DNA of 64,000 nucleotides from Abyssicoccus albus (GTDB lineage Bacteria > Bacillota > Bacilli > Staphylococcales > Abyssicoccaceae). Under the pieces are notes generated by a model. That model had not been told where the DNA came from, did no database searches, and saw nothing but the letters and a program-made list of their open reading frames with translations. This document shows, piece after piece, positions 41,320 through 50,893 of the stretch. The first letter of the stretch is position 1, and every line of letters begins with the position of its first letter. Location of the stretch: NCBI RefSeq assembly GCF_003815035.1, contig NZ_RKRK01000005.1, positions 40,729 to 104,728 of the forward strand, in the 5' to 3' direction. The position numbers and the translations under genes are program-made.

Positions 41320-41844
41320 TCAATCTGTAATATTTCTACGCAGTTTGTCCAATTTAGTATAAATTTCATCAGAAATTTCAATTTTTGATCTTGGCGTTTT
41401 TGATTTTTTGGCAGATATAATGTCTGAAATATTTTTTTGCTCATATTGTATTAATTTATTAAACTCTCGGCTAGACATTCGTTTAGCCCCTTGGAAAAAT
41501 GCTGAATATTGCTCTGATAAGTCACTCGTAACAACAATCACTTCCGTTGTATGCATATTATATTTAAGGCCAACTTGCTCTTCAATATAATGATCTGCCG
41601 TTTGTTGTTCTTTAGTATAAACCACTGTAACCCCTAAGGTCACTTCAACACTTTCTTTTGATTTCACATTATATGCATCAAATACACAAATCACTTCATC
41701 TGCTAGCGTCATGCTTAAATTTTGTAATTGTTCAATTAGAAGCCTTCTTTCTTCTAATAGTTCATTGTGTGTCAATTGTGATAATTTCACGCGTTGACCG
41801 ATTACATTATAACCATCTACATATAAATATTTATACTTCTTCAT
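41320..41844 (-). CDS. rae1: NYN-domain ribonuclease Rae1 (YacP)
   Basis: A 174-residue PIN-like NYN nuclease that, in Bacillus subtilis, cuts mRNA in the ribosomal A site. Acidic active-site residues are in 'YLYVDGYNVIGQR' (Asp10), 'VICVFDAYNVK', 'TADHYIEEQV' and 'VVTSDLSEQ'. It lies 4 bp after rlmB, the conserved order. Confidence 0.88.
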   Translation of the reverse strand: MKKYKYLYVDGYNVIGQRVKLSQLTHNELLEERRLLIEQLQNLSMTLADEVICVFDAYNVKSKESVEVTLGVTVVYTKEQQTADHYIEEQVGLKYNMHTTEVIVVTSDLSEQYSAFFQGAKRMSSREFNKLIQYEQKNISDIISAKKSKTPRSKIEISDEIYTKLDKLRRNITD

Positions 41845-41848
41845 CCGT

Positions 41849-42592
41849 TCACCCCTCTAGCGGGTAATCTTTACGATGCAACTCATACATTATCAAGCTT
41901 GTTGCAATAGAAGCATTCAAACTATTAACATGTCCAACCATCGGCAATTTTATTAAAAAGTCACACTCGTCTTTCACTAACCGACTCATCCCTTCACCTT
42001 CTGATCCAATGACGATTGCTAACTTAGCATCCGAAGGCATGTTACGGAAATCATCCGTCGCACTTGCATCGGTACCAACGATCCAAAAGCCTTCTTTCTT
42101 CAACGTATCAATTGCTTTCGCTAAATTAGTTACCCGTGCTATATCAATATGTTCAATCGCACCAGTAGATGTCTTAACGACTGTTTCATTAACTTGAACC
42201 GATCTTCTTTCAGGAATAATAAACCCACTCATTCCAATTGCATCAGCTGTACGAATCATCGAACCGAAGTTGTGCGGATCTTCTATACCATCTAAAATAA
42301 AAAACCTCACTTTATCAGACTCTCTATGCTTACCAATTAGTTCATTCAACGACAAATATTCATACGGGGAAACAGCCAGTATAACACCTTGATGATTTTC
42401 ATTACTCATGTGATCTAGCTTTGATTTAGGTACTTGTTGAACGACCACTTTTTGTTCTTTAGCACGCTTGATAATATCTTGCATCTGATTCATATTCGCA
42501 CTTTCTTGAACAAATAATTTATTACATACACGTTCTGACTTTAACGCTTCTTTAACCGGGTGTCTTCCAACAATTAATTCTGATTTGTTCAT
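41849..42592 (-). CDS. rlmB: 23S rRNA (guanosine-2'-O)-methyltransferase RlmB
   Basis: SPOUT-class enzyme that methylates G2251 in the peptidyl-transferase P-loop. 247 residues: L30e-like substrate-binding N-domain ('IVGRHPVKEALKS') and SPOUT knot motifs 'LDGIEDPHNFGSMIRTADA', 'IVIGSEGEGMSR' and 'LPMVGHVNSLNASIA'. Its ATG overlaps the mrnC stop codon. Confidence 0.93.
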   Translation of the reverse strand: MNKSELIVGRHPVKEALKSERVCNKLFVQESANMNQMQDIIKRAKEQKVVVQQVPKSKLDHMSNENHQGVILAVSPYEYLSLNELIGKHRESDKVRFFILDGIEDPHNFGSMIRTADAIGMSGFIIPERRSVQVNETVVKTSTGAIEHIDIARVTNLAKAIDTLKKEGFWIVGTDASATDDFRNMPSDAKLAIVIGSEGEGMSRLVKDECDFLIKLPMVGHVNSLNASIATSLIMYELHRKDYPLEG

Positions 42593-42978
42593 TATTTTAC
42601 CTCCTGTTCTACGTATTCTATTGAATGAATCACAATCTGTTCTAATCGCTCTATTTGATGACTCATATATAGTGAGCCAAGGACCGCTTCAAATCCTGTA
42701 GACATTCGATAATCCATGACTGATGCATTCTTTGCTTTAGAATGAATCTTTGCATTTTTACCTCGCTTAAAAATATCCAATTCATCCTCATTTAAAAAGT
42801 TTGAGTCGATTAAATATTGAGCTGTTTTACTTTGAGATTTTGCAGACACATAAATCGTCGCCTCACGTTGAAGTGCATTCGGTTTTGCCTTTAGTGATTT
42901 AATGACATGATGTCTTACATACAAGTCATAAACACTATCTCCCATAAAAGCCAACGTCAATATATTATATTCATTCAT
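42592..42978 (-). CDS. mrnC: Mini-ribonuclease III
   Basis: A 128-residue RNase III-type domain without a dsRNA-binding domain; it matures 23S rRNA ends. The catalytic acidic motif is 'LAFMGDSVYDLYVRHH', with a second acidic site near 'GFEAVLGSLYM'. It sits between cysS and rlmB, coupled to both within 2 bp. Confidence 0.92.
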   Translation of the reverse strand: MNEYNILTLAFMGDSVYDLYVRHHVIKSLKAKPNALQREATIYVSAKSQSKTAQYLIDSNFLNEDELDIFKRGKNAKIHSKAKNASVMDYRMSTGFEAVLGSLYMSHQIERLEQIVIHSIEYVEQEVK

Positions 42979-42979
42979 A

Positions 42980-44377
42980 TTATCCTCGTTTCCACTTCAC
43001 ACCTTGTGGTGTATCTTCTAATATAATATTGAGTTGTTTCAATTGGTCACGAATTTCATCCGCACGTCCAAAATCTTTATTCAAGCGTGCTTTATTTCTT
43101 TCTTCGATTAACTTCTCAATATCTTCATCTAATAATTCTTGTTCAATCTCCCACTCAACACCTAATACAGACATATAAACTTGATATTGCTTAATAAATG
43201 CATTCAATATATTAATATTTGAATGGGCTTCAGTTAAATATTTATTCCCCATTTTCATTAGCTCGAACCATGCTGCAATTGCATTTGGAGTGTTGAAATC
43301 ATCATCCATTGCACGTTCAAATTCAGTTAAATTATGTTCGAGTTGTTGATGCCAATACTCATCTTCTTTTCCAATATCCGCACTCATATCCAATCGTTCA
43401 TGTAATGACTGGTATGTGTTTTTCAATCGATTCAAACCGATACTTGCATCATCTAACAATTCTTTATTGTAGTTAATCGGGTTTCTATAGTGTGCCGTCA
43501 GCATAAAATATCTAAGTAACACTGGGTCTACTTCTTTAATAATGTCATGGACTAAAATAAAGTTACCAAGGGATTTACTCATTTTTTCATTATCAATATT
43601 AATATAACCGTTATGCATCCAATAATTTGCAAATGATTGATCAGTCATACATTCAGATTGTGCAATTTCATTATCATGATGGGGGAATGTTAAGTCTTGT
43701 CCACCTGCATGAATATCAATCGTATCTCCTAAATGAATACGAGCCATCACAGAACATTCAATATGCCACCCTGGTCGACCAGTCCCCCATGGTGACTTCC
43801 AGTTGATTTCACCATCTTTGGCACTTTTCCATAGCGCGAAATCTAGTGGATCTTCCTTAATATCATTCGCTTCAATTCTAGCACCCACTTTTAAGTCATC
43901 AATTGATTGGTGACTTAACTTTCCATAATCTTCAAATGATCTCGTTCTAAAATATACGTCTCCTTCAACAGCATATGCATGACCTTTTTCAATCAGCACT
44001 TCAATAAATTGAATGATATCATCCATATGATCCATAACTCTTGGGTGAACATTTGCTCTTTTAATGTTTAATGCTTCCGTATCTTCGAAATACGCTTCAA
44101 TGAATCGCTCTGCAATCTCAGGCACTTCTTTTTTAAGCTCTCGGCTTGCCTTGATCAATTTATCATCAACATCCGTAAAGTTTGATACATATTTCACTTC
44201 ATAATCTTTATACTCAAAATATCTCCTAACCACATCAAAACTAATTGCAGGTCTAGCATTACCAATATGAATGTAGTTATAAACTGTTGGACCACATACA
44301 TACATTGAAACCTTTCCATCTTCTATTGGTTTAAATTCTTCTTTCTTTCGAGTTAACGTATTATATAATGTAATCAT
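42980..44377 (-). CDS. cysS: Cysteinyl-tRNA synthetase
   Basis: Charges tRNA-Cys. 466 residues of the class I fold: '[20 protein letters not shown]' holds the zinc Cys and HIGH-like HIGN, zinc ligands recur in 'HIECSVMA', and KMSKSLGN is the KMSKS loop. The ATG at 44377 has AAGGAG 7 bases upstream; a TTG two codons earlier is rejected. It overlaps cysE by 17 bp and shares the cysteine T-box. Confidence 0.96.
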   Translation of the reverse strand: MITLYNTLTRKKEEFKPIEDGKVSMYVCGPTVYNYIHIGNARPAISFDVVRRYFEYKDYEVKYVSNFTDVDDKLIKASRELKKEVPEIAERFIEAYFEDTEALNIKRANVHPRVMDHMDDIIQFIEVLIEKGHAYAVEGDVYFRTRSFEDYGKLSHQSIDDLKVGARIEANDIKEDPLDFALWKSAKDGEINWKSPWGTGRPGWHIECSVMARIHLGDTIDIHAGGQDLTFPHHDNEIAQSECMTDQSFANYWMHNGYINIDNEKMSKSLGNFILVHDIIKEVDPVLLRYFMLTAHYRNPINYNKELLDDASIGLNRLKNTYQSLHERLDMSADIGKEDEYWHQQLEHNLTEFERAMDDDFNTPNAIAAWFELMKMGNKYLTEAHSNINILNAFIKQYQVYMSVLGVEWEIEQELLDEDIEKLIEERNKARLNKDFGRADEIRDQLKQLNIILEDTPQGVKWKRG

Positions 44378-45008
44378 CTTCAATCTCCTTATTCTTAACT
44401 TGATCTATATGCCTTTCTAATTCTTTAAGCTTTTCATATATAGGGTCCGGTAAATTATTATGGTTAAAGTCTTTATCAATATTAACGCGCGCGCCTTTAT
44501 GCTTTACTACACGACCAGGAATACCGACGACAGTAGAATGTGAAGGAACGTCTTTAAGTACAACTGAATTGGCACCAATATTGACACAGTCACCAATTTC
44601 AATACTGCCTAATACTTTTGCACCGGCAGCAACAAGCACATGATTACCAAGTGTCGGATGTCGCTTTCCTGACTCTTTCCCTGTACCTCCAAGCGTAACA
44701 CCTTGGTATATTGTGACATCATCACCAATAATTGTTGTTTCACCTATTACTACGCCCATACCATGATCAATGAATAATCGTTTCCCTATTGTAGCACCCG
44801 GGTGAATTTCTACACCAGTAATCCAACGCGCAATTTGGGATATACTGCGTGCAATGAACTTAAAGCCTCGTCGTTGGAAGAAACTTGATATATAATACCA
44901 CCATATAGCATGCAATCCACTATAGGTCAATAACACTGTATACCATTGGGGTGCTGCTGGATCTTGCTCTAGCACCATTTGAATGTCTTCTTTAATTCTA
45001 TTAAACAT
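44361..45008 (-). CDS. cysE: Serine O-acetyltransferase
   Basis: Acetylates L-serine, the committed step of cysteine synthesis. 215 residues; the C-terminal left-handed beta helix has hexapeptide repeats ('[20 protein letters not shown]', '[19 protein letters not shown]') with the catalytic His/Asp in 'IDHG'. ATG at 45008 follows GAGGTGA; an adjacent TTG is rejected. First gene downstream of a T-box, so it is controlled by uncharged tRNA-Cys. Confidence 0.95.
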   Translation of the reverse strand: MFNRIKEDIQMVLEQDPAAPQWYTVLLTYSGLHAIWWYYISSFFQRRGFKFIARSISQIARWITGVEIHPGATIGKRLFIDHGMGVVIGETTIIGDDVTIYQGVTLGGTGKESGKRHPTLGNHVLVAAGAKVLGSIEIGDCVNIGANSVVLKDVPSHSTVVGIPGRVVKHKGARVNIDKDFNHNNLPDPIYEKLKELERHIDQVKNKEIEDDYII

Positions 45009-45011
45009 CAA

Positions 45012-45220
45012 CTCACCTCACTACGAAAAAACACCTCTAACCAATCAAAGATTGATTCAGAGGTGTTTTCACACGGTTCCACTCTATATTTTTACTCCAA
45101 ATGATATTCGTAATTATTCTTTCCAGATAGATGCATTCTAAATAATCTTCGACAACTTTACACCAACTAGTTGCTCTCTAAATTTGCCAGATTATTTATA
45201 CTAATTCTACATACATAACA
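45012..45220 (-). ncRNA. T-box riboswitch, cysteine-specific
   Basis: On the minus strand the T-box sequence AGAGTGGAACCGTG (45072-45085) precedes a strong terminator hairpin ACACCTCT.../AGAGGTGT with a T run (about 45029-45069), directly before cysE. Upstream, a stem-I-like region contains GAA-TGC (45133-45138), which fits a specifier loop reading the Cys codon TGC. Uncharged tRNA-Cys should allow read-through into cysE-cysS. Confidence 0.9.
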
Positions 45221-45256
45221 ATAAATCAATTTGTGAATTTTTTCAAGATAATTACT

Positions 45257-46708
45257 CTATATCATTGATAATGCTTCATCAATACGTTTAATGACTTTAT
45301 CTTTCCCTAACAATTCGATTGTATTTGGTAGTTCTGGACCATGCGTTTGTCCAGAAACTGCTACACGAATCGGCATAAATAAGTTCTTTCCTTTAATACC
45401 TGTTTCCTTTTGAATTGCTTTGATTTCTTTCTTAATCGCAGTCGCTTCAAATTCCTCTAATTGTTCAACTTTAGTTTTAAGTTCATTTAACACAGTTGGA
45501 ACAGTCTCTCCATTTAATACCGCTTTCGCTTCGTCATCCATCGTTAAATTCTCTTTAAAGAATAACTCAGATAATTCAACAATTTCTTTCGCATAACTCA
45601 TTTGCGGTTGATATAACTCAACTAGTTTATATGCCCATTCTTTATCTGATGGTGCGACAAGACCCGCTTCCATCAAGAAAGGCATGGACATTTCAAATAC
45701 TGCATCAGTATCTTTAGTCTTCATATATTGGTTATTGATCCATTCTAATTTCTGTTTATCAAAAAATGCGGGAGATTTACTCAATCGACTTGCTTCAAAC
45801 TTCTCAATCAGTTCATCTTTTGAGAAAATTTCTTCTTCACCACCTGGTGTCCAACCTAATAACGTAATGAAATTAAATAATGCTTCTGGCAAGTATCCAA
45901 GCTCTCTATATTGTTCGATAAATTGGAGAATAGATCCATCACGTTTACTTAACTTTTTCTTATTCTCGTTCACAATCAATGTCATATGTCCAAAGATCGG
46001 TGGTTCATACCCTAGCACATCATAAACCATCAATTGTTTAGGTGTATTTGAGATATGATCATCCCCACGTAAAACATGTGTTATTTTCATATGGTGGTCA
46101 TCAATCGCAACAGCGAAATTATACGTTGGCATGCCATCTTTTTTGACGATAACCCAATCCCCGAAGTCATTAGATTCGAAAGATACTTCACCTTTCACCA
46201 TGTCATTGAATTTATAAGTCTTATTTTGCGGCACTCGTAATCTAATACTTGGTGTGCGTCCTTCTGCTTCAAATTGTTCTCTCTCTTGATCTGTTAAGTT
46301 CGCATGCTTCCCACTATATCTAGGAGGCATACCATTAGCGATTTGTTCTTCTCTTTCCGCTTCTAATTCTTCTTCTGTCATATAACATTTATAAGCCTTA
46401 TCTTCTTTTAACAATTGCTCAACAATCGGATCATAAATATGTCTACGCTCGGATTGACGATATGGACCTACATCTCCAGGAACATCGACACTTTCATCCC
46501 AATCAATGCCTAGCCATTTTAAATTGTCTAATTGAGACTTCTCACCTTCATCAACATGTCTAGACTGATCTGTGTCTTCAATACGAATGATAAATGCTCC
46601 ATCGTTATGTTTTGCAAATAAATAATTGAATAGCGCTGTTCTAGCATTACCGATATGTAAAAATCCAGTAGGACTCGGTGCATATCTCACTCTTATATTT
46701 TCACTCAT
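45257..46708 (-). CDS. gltX: Glutamyl-tRNA synthetase
   Basis: Charges tRNA-Glu and, in organisms using the amidotransferase route, tRNA-Gln. 483 residues, class I: HIGN in '[20 protein letters not shown]' and the KLSKRDGS loop near 250. The C-terminal anticodon-binding domain is complete. It lies between ispF and the T-box-controlled cysE. Confidence 0.97.
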   Translation of the reverse strand: MSENIRVRYAPSPTGFLHIGNARTALFNYLFAKHNDGAFIIRIEDTDQSRHVDEGEKSQLDNLKWLGIDWDESVDVPGDVGPYRQSERRHIYDPIVEQLLKEDKAYKCYMTEEELEAEREEQIANGMPPRYSGKHANLTDQEREQFEAEGRTPSIRLRVPQNKTYKFNDMVKGEVSFESNDFGDWVIVKKDGMPTYNFAVAIDDHHMKITHVLRGDDHISNTPKQLMVYDVLGYEPPIFGHMTLIVNENKKKLSKRDGSILQFIEQYRELGYLPEALFNFITLLGWTPGGEEEIFSKDELIEKFEASRLSKSPAFFDKQKLEWINNQYMKTKDTDAVFEMSMPFLMEAGLVAPSDKEWAYKLVELYQPQMSYAKEIVELSELFFKENLTMDDEAKAVLNGETVPTVLNELKTKVEQLEEFEATAIKKEIKAIQKETGIKGKNLFMPIRVAVSGQTHGPELPNTIELLGKDKVIKRIDEALSMI

Positions 46709-46739
46709 GATTCATTCTCCCTTACTCATATACTCATTA

Positions 46740-47210
46740 TTAGCTTAATAGTATCACAGCATGACTCGCAATACCTTCTTTTCGTCCAACAAATCCCATT
46801 TTTTCTGATGTTGTTGCCTTCACATTAACTTGCTCTATACTTATATTTAAGATCTCTGCAATAACTTCTCTAATTAGGTCAATATAAGGTCTGAACTTCG
46901 GTGCTTCAGCGATAATTGTCGCATCTATATTATTAATGGTCAAACCTTTCGCCACGACTTGTGCATAAGCTTCTTTCAATAATTCTTTCGAGTCAGCACC
47001 TTCAAATTTTGGATCAGTATCTGGAAATAACTTTCCTATATCACCTAACGCCGCCGCACCTAATATCGCATCAGTAATCGCATGCAATAATACATCAGCA
47101 TCAGAATGTCCTAAAAGTCCTTTATCATAAGGGATGTGAATCCCTCCGATGATTAAGTCACGATCTTTAGCAAATTGATGGACGTCGTAGCCATAACCAA
47201 TTCTAATCAT
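46740..47210 (-). CDS. ispF: 2-C-methyl-D-erythritol 2,4-cyclodiphosphate synthase
   Basis: Fifth step of the MEP isoprenoid pathway. 156 residues with zinc ligands in 'GYGYDVHQF' (Asp, His) and '[17 protein letters not shown]', plus '[12 protein letters not shown]'. The ATG at 47210 overlaps the ispD stop (TGATG). Most staphylococci make isoprenoids by the mevalonate route and S. aureus lacks ispF, so this gene is worth noting. Confidence 0.95.
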   Translation of the reverse strand: MIRIGYGYDVHQFAKDRDLIIGGIHIPYDKGLLGHSDADVLLHAITDAILGAAALGDIGKLFPDTDPKFEGADSKELLKEAYAQVVAKGLTINNIDATIIAEAPKFRPYIDLIREVIAEILNISIEQVNVKATTSEKMGFVGRKEGIASHAVILLS

Positions 47211-47899
47211 CACCGTTCATTCCTTTTCACCATATTTTGTAATATCAATTCACCAAGTTGTATATCAATCGGTGTTGTAATTTTTATATTTGTATCGGAT
47301 CCTTCGATAATCGCAACAGCAATACCGCTTTGTTCAACGAGTGAAGCATCATCTGTTCCTAAAATACCTTTACTAAACGCATCATCATACGCTTTCGTTA
47401 ACACTTTTTTCGTAAAAGCTTGAGGTGTTTGAATGTGATAAATCGAATTGCGGTCTAGTGTACTTTTAATTATTTTGTGTTCATCCACTATTTTTATTGT
47501 ATCTTTTGCACGGACACCAAGTACTGCATGTTGCCCTTCTACAACACTTTGATACAACATGTTTATCTGTTCATGTATGACAAAGGGTCGTGCTGCATCA
47601 TGCACCATGACGATATCGTTTTCAATATGTTTTAGCGCATGATATATACTATGTTGACGTTCAACTCCACCTTCTACTAGTGGTTTTATTTTTGTATATT
47701 GAGCTCGTAATTGTTCTATATCATGAATGTCTTGTTTATTTACTGCGATAATAATTTCATCACATAGTGAATGGGTTTCAAATATATTTAAAGTTCTCTC
47801 CAAAATGGATTGACCTTGTAATTCGATGAATAATTTATTTCTATGATGTTTCATCCGCTTTCCAACACCGGCGGCTGGAATAATTACGCTATATCCCAT
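47210..47899 (-). CDS. ispD: 2-C-methyl-D-erythritol 4-phosphate cytidylyltransferase
   Basis: Third step of the MEP pathway, making CDP-methylerythritol. 229 residues; the nucleotide-binding '[20 protein letters not shown]' N-terminus, 'VHDAARPFV' and '[10 protein letters not shown]' are diagnostic. Related TarI proteins make CDP-ribitol for teichoic acid, but the fused gene order with ispF favours IspD. It starts 9 bp after the PIN-TRAM gene. Confidence 0.88.
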   Translation of the reverse strand: MGYSVIIPAAGVGKRMKHHRNKLFIELQGQSILERTLNIFETHSLCDEIIIAVNKQDIHDIEQLRAQYTKIKPLVEGGVERQHSIYHALKHIENDIVMVHDAARPFVIHEQINMLYQSVVEGQHAVLGVRAKDTIKIVDEHKIIKSTLDRNSIYHIQTPQAFTKKVLTKAYDDAFSKGILGTDDASLVEQSGIAVAIIEGSDTNIKITTPIDIQLGELILQNMVKRNER

Positions 47900-47908
47900 A
47901 GTAGCCTC

Positions 47909-48958
47909 CTATACTATTTTGACAAAAACAATTCGTCCTGAAGATGTTTGCAAGATTGTCTCCACTTCAACTTTCATCGTCTTATTGACGTGTTTTTTTC
48001 CATCATCAACAACAACCATTGTGCCATCTTCTAAATATCCAACACCTTGACCTTCTTCTTTACCAACTTTAGAAATATATAGATCAAATACATCTCCTTG
48101 CTGAACGGCCAGTTTCAAACTCTTTGATAAATCGTTTACATTTAACACTTTAATGTTTTTCATTTTAGCTATTTTGTTCAAGTTGATATCTGTTGTCATA
48201 ATGCTCGCATTCAAATGTTTTGCGAGTAAAATCAATTGTTGGTCAACTTCTTTCACCTTATCTTTAAATTGTTTCTCCTCGATGCGTGTAGGATGTGCAC
48301 TGTCCATAAGTTGTTCAAGCAATTCTAGACCACGCTGACCTCGATCACGCTTCATCCCATCTGTTGAATCTGCAACGAGTTGTAATTCATCTAATACAAA
48401 CTGTGGCACGACAACCGTTCCGTCTATGAATCCACAATTGATAATATCTAAGATACGTCCATCAATAATGACACTTGTATCTAAAATCTTCTCTTGTACT
48501 TTAGTTGTCGATTGAGCTTTCGGTTTGATTTGAGGGAATATCCCTAAAATTTCTTGATGTTTCTTCAAACCAATCTGTAATCCTAAATACCCTAAAATGA
48601 CTGCTAAAATAATTGGAATTGTATTTTCGAAAATCTCTATTCCAATCGTTCCGATAATAAACGCTATCAATCCTGATAACAATAAACCAACGAGCATTCC
48701 GACAGCACCCATCATAATTTCTGACAAACTGTGCGTCAAAATTGAACGTTCAAATGTTTCAATAAAATTGACTAAATAATGAATTGTCCAGTAAAAGAAC
48801 ACCATAAACAGTATAAGGCCAAGCAAACCATAGGTAATTGGGTTGTGGAACCAATCTGGGGGAGTGTAATCAAATAAAGACGCTAATTCTGGTAAAATGA
48901 ATATCCCAATGGTCACCCCAATAACCATATATACAACCGTTAATAACTTTTTTAACAT
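47909..48958 (-). CDS. yacL: PIN/TRAM domain membrane protein (YacL family)
   Basis: A 349-residue protein: four membrane helices in residues 1-130, a PIN nuclease-like domain (about 150-265) with acidic residues in 'ILDTSVIIDGRILDII', 'DELQLVADS' and 'TTDINLNKIA', and a C-terminal TRAM RNA-binding domain (about 285-345). Function in the cell is not established. It follows radA in the clpC-region gene order. Confidence 0.9.
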   Translation of the reverse strand: MLKKLLTVVYMVIGVTIGIFILPELASLFDYTPPDWFHNPITYGLLGLILFMVFFYWTIHYLVNFIETFERSILTHSLSEIMMGAVGMLVGLLLSGLIAFIIGTIGIEIFENTIPIILAVILGYLGLQIGLKKHQEILGIFPQIKPKAQSTTKVQEKILDTSVIIDGRILDIINCGFIDGTVVVPQFVLDELQLVADSTDGMKRDRGQRGLELLEQLMDSAHPTRIEEKQFKDKVKEVDQQLILLAKHLNASIMTTDINLNKIAKMKNIKVLNVNDLSKSLKLAVQQGDVFDLYISKVGKEEGQGVGYLEDGTMVVVDDGKKHVNKTMKVEVETILQTSSGRIVFVKIV

Positions 48959-49018
48959 GTTTTCACCTCCTTAAAATGCAAATCATATTTCATAAATTCA
49001 TCTTCTTCAATAAATTCA

Positions 49019-50401
49019 TTACTGGGACTCAAACGCAATTTTTAACGCTTCGGAGATGTTTTGAACAGGTAACACTTCAATCTCACCAAAGAGCTCTATT
49101 TCATTCATATTGTGCTTCGGAATGATGATTCGTTTAAACCCTAATTTCAACGCTTCTTGTATACGTTGTTCAATTCGTGCAACACGCCTTACTTCACCTG
49201 TTAATCCGACTTCACCAACATAACAATCATGAGGTTTTGTTGCTTTCGATTTGAAACTTGATGCAATAGCGATAATGATACTTAAATCAACTGCAGGCTC
49301 ATCTAATTTCACACCACCTGCAACTTTTAAGTAAGCATCTTGTTGTTGCATTAATAAGCCTTGTTTCTTTTCAAGAACAGCCATTAACAAGTTCAACCGA
49401 TTATAATCTATACCCGTCGCCATACGTCTAGGGTTATGGAACGTTGTTGGAGAGATTAAAGCTTGAACTTCAACAAGCAACGGTCTTGTTCCTTCCATTG
49501 TTGCTACAACGGTTGACCCTTCTACATGTTCACCGCGCTCTTCTAAAAACATTTGACTTGGATTTATGACTTCGGTTAAACCAGATTGTTTCATCTCAAA
49601 TATGCCCATCTCATGTGTCGAACCGAATCTGTTTTTGACTGCACGTAATATACGATAACTATGATGTGTATCCCCTTCAAAATAAAGTACTGTATCAACC
49701 ATATGTTCTAACATTCTAGGCCCTGCAATTTGCCCTTCTTTCGTCACGTGTCCAACAATAAATGTTGCAATACCTTCAGTTTTAGCAATGGTCATCAATG
49801 CATGCGTACATTCCCGCACTTGACTCACACTTCCAGGCGCACTTTCCACTTCTGGATGATGAACGGTTTGGATGGAATCGACAATTAAGAATTCCGGTTT
49901 ATGTTTTTTCACCATGTCGTGTATGACATCTAAATTTGTCTCTGAATGAACGTACAGTTCACTTGCATCTTCAGTTAAACGATCAGCTCGGAGTTTTGTC
50001 TGTCGTACGCTTTCTTCTCCTGATATATATAACACTTTATACTGCTGGCTCAGCTTTGCACTCGCTTGTAGCAACAACGTCGACTTCCCGATTCCAGGGT
50101 CACCACCAATGAGAACCAGTGAACCATCCACAATTCCACCACCAAGCACTCGGTCAAACTCTTTGATGTGGCTCGATTTCCTAGATACATCTTCTTTCGT
50201 CACTTCACTCAGTTTCAAAACTTCACTTGAATCGGATTCATTACGATACTGACTTACTTTAGCTTTGGCTTTAGTTGATTCTTGAAACTGTGTTACCTCT
50301 TCGATTTGATTCCAAGCGCCACAATGCGAACATCTCCCCATCCACTTAGGGCTTGTAGCACCACACGCCATACATTCATAGATTGTTTTCTTTTTGGCCA
50401 T
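49019..50401 (-). CDS. radA: DNA repair protein RadA
   Basis: RecA-like helicase/branch-migration factor. 460 residues: N-terminal zinc finger CMACG...CSHCG, Walker [11 protein letters not shown] near 93, the RadA-specific KNRFG motif, and a C-terminal Lon-protease-like domain ('[20 protein letters not shown]'). Complete length. Confidence 0.95.
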   Translation of the reverse strand: MAKKKTIYECMACGATSPKWMGRCSHCGAWNQIEEVTQFQESTKAKAKVSQYRNESDSSEVLKLSEVTKEDVSRKSSHIKEFDRVLGGGIVDGSLVLIGGDPGIGKSTLLLQASAKLSQQYKVLYISGEESVRQTKLRADRLTEDASELYVHSETNLDVIHDMVKKHKPEFLIVDSIQTVHHPEVESAPGSVSQVRECTHALMTIAKTEGIATFIVGHVTKEGQIAGPRMLEHMVDTVLYFEGDTHHSYRILRAVKNRFGSTHEMGIFEMKQSGLTEVINPSQMFLEERGEHVEGSTVVATMEGTRPLLVEVQALISPTTFHNPRRMATGIDYNRLNLLMAVLEKKQGLLMQQQDAYLKVAGGVKLDEPAVDLSIIIAIASSFKSKATKPHDCYVGEVGLTGEVRRVARIEQRIQEALKLGFKRIIIPKHNMNEIELFGEIEVLPVQNISEALKIAFESQ

Positions 50402-50893
50402 GATATTCCTCCAATGATATTATATCCATAATGAAGTGATTTGATGATTAGGTGATTCCCTACTTACTGAAATATTCGTTCATAGTATAATTAAGTATTA
50501 ATCATTACTATATACTTTAAATTATTAAACACTATAAAGTTGCCCGTATGACTTCCATTGAAACAGAAGAAAGTAGGCATAACTCATGAAATTTTTCAAT
50601 CTTATTATATCATGTTTTTTATTTATATTTTTAACAGTTGTATTATCGAGTTGCAACGACATTTAATCCCTTTCTTACAAAATTCATCAGCAGTCTTAGG
50701 AACCTCTTTGCCAATATCTCTGACAAGTTTACTTTCTAATTGAGTCAAATTCATTCTCCATTGTGTAATCTGTCGACTTTATTATATACAACATTTCGCA
50801 AATCCACGATTAGGAATATACCTATTTGTTCTTTAAATCAACTACAAAACCCCATACCCTATTTAAATTAACAGGATACAGGATTCACAAAAT
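50402..50893. other. Intergenic region between radA and clpC
   Basis: 492 bp without a confident gene. Close to clpC (50845-50890) is a weak imperfect hairpin with a GGGGTTTTG tail that may end the clpC operon. The middle holds a doubtful 43-codon frame on the minus strand, listed separately. A radA promoter probably lies in the AT-rich 50440-50540 part. Confidence 0.5.
50623..50754 (-). CDS. Possible small protein (43 aa), doubtful
   Basis: A short frame beginning MNLTQLESKLVRDIGKEV, then 'ADEFCKKGIKCRCNS', ending LLKI. GGAG is only one base from the ATG, which is poor spacing. The amphipathic, Cys-containing composition looks more protein-like than a random frame, but I recognise no family; it may be the remnant of a longer gene. 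Confidence 0.25.
   Translation of the reverse strand: MNLTQLESKLVRDIGKEVPKTADEFCKKGIKCRCNSIIQLLKI

Noticed and set aside
47210..47899. TarI (ribitol-5-phosphate cytidylyltransferase) as the call for this gene
   Set aside because: The families are alike, but the overlap with ispF and lack of a TarJ-type dehydrogenase nearby favour IspD.
50558..50743. 61-codon plus-strand frame between radA and clpC
   Set aside because: No ribosome site and Ser/Ile-rich; the complementary strand has a more protein-like frame, itself doubtful.
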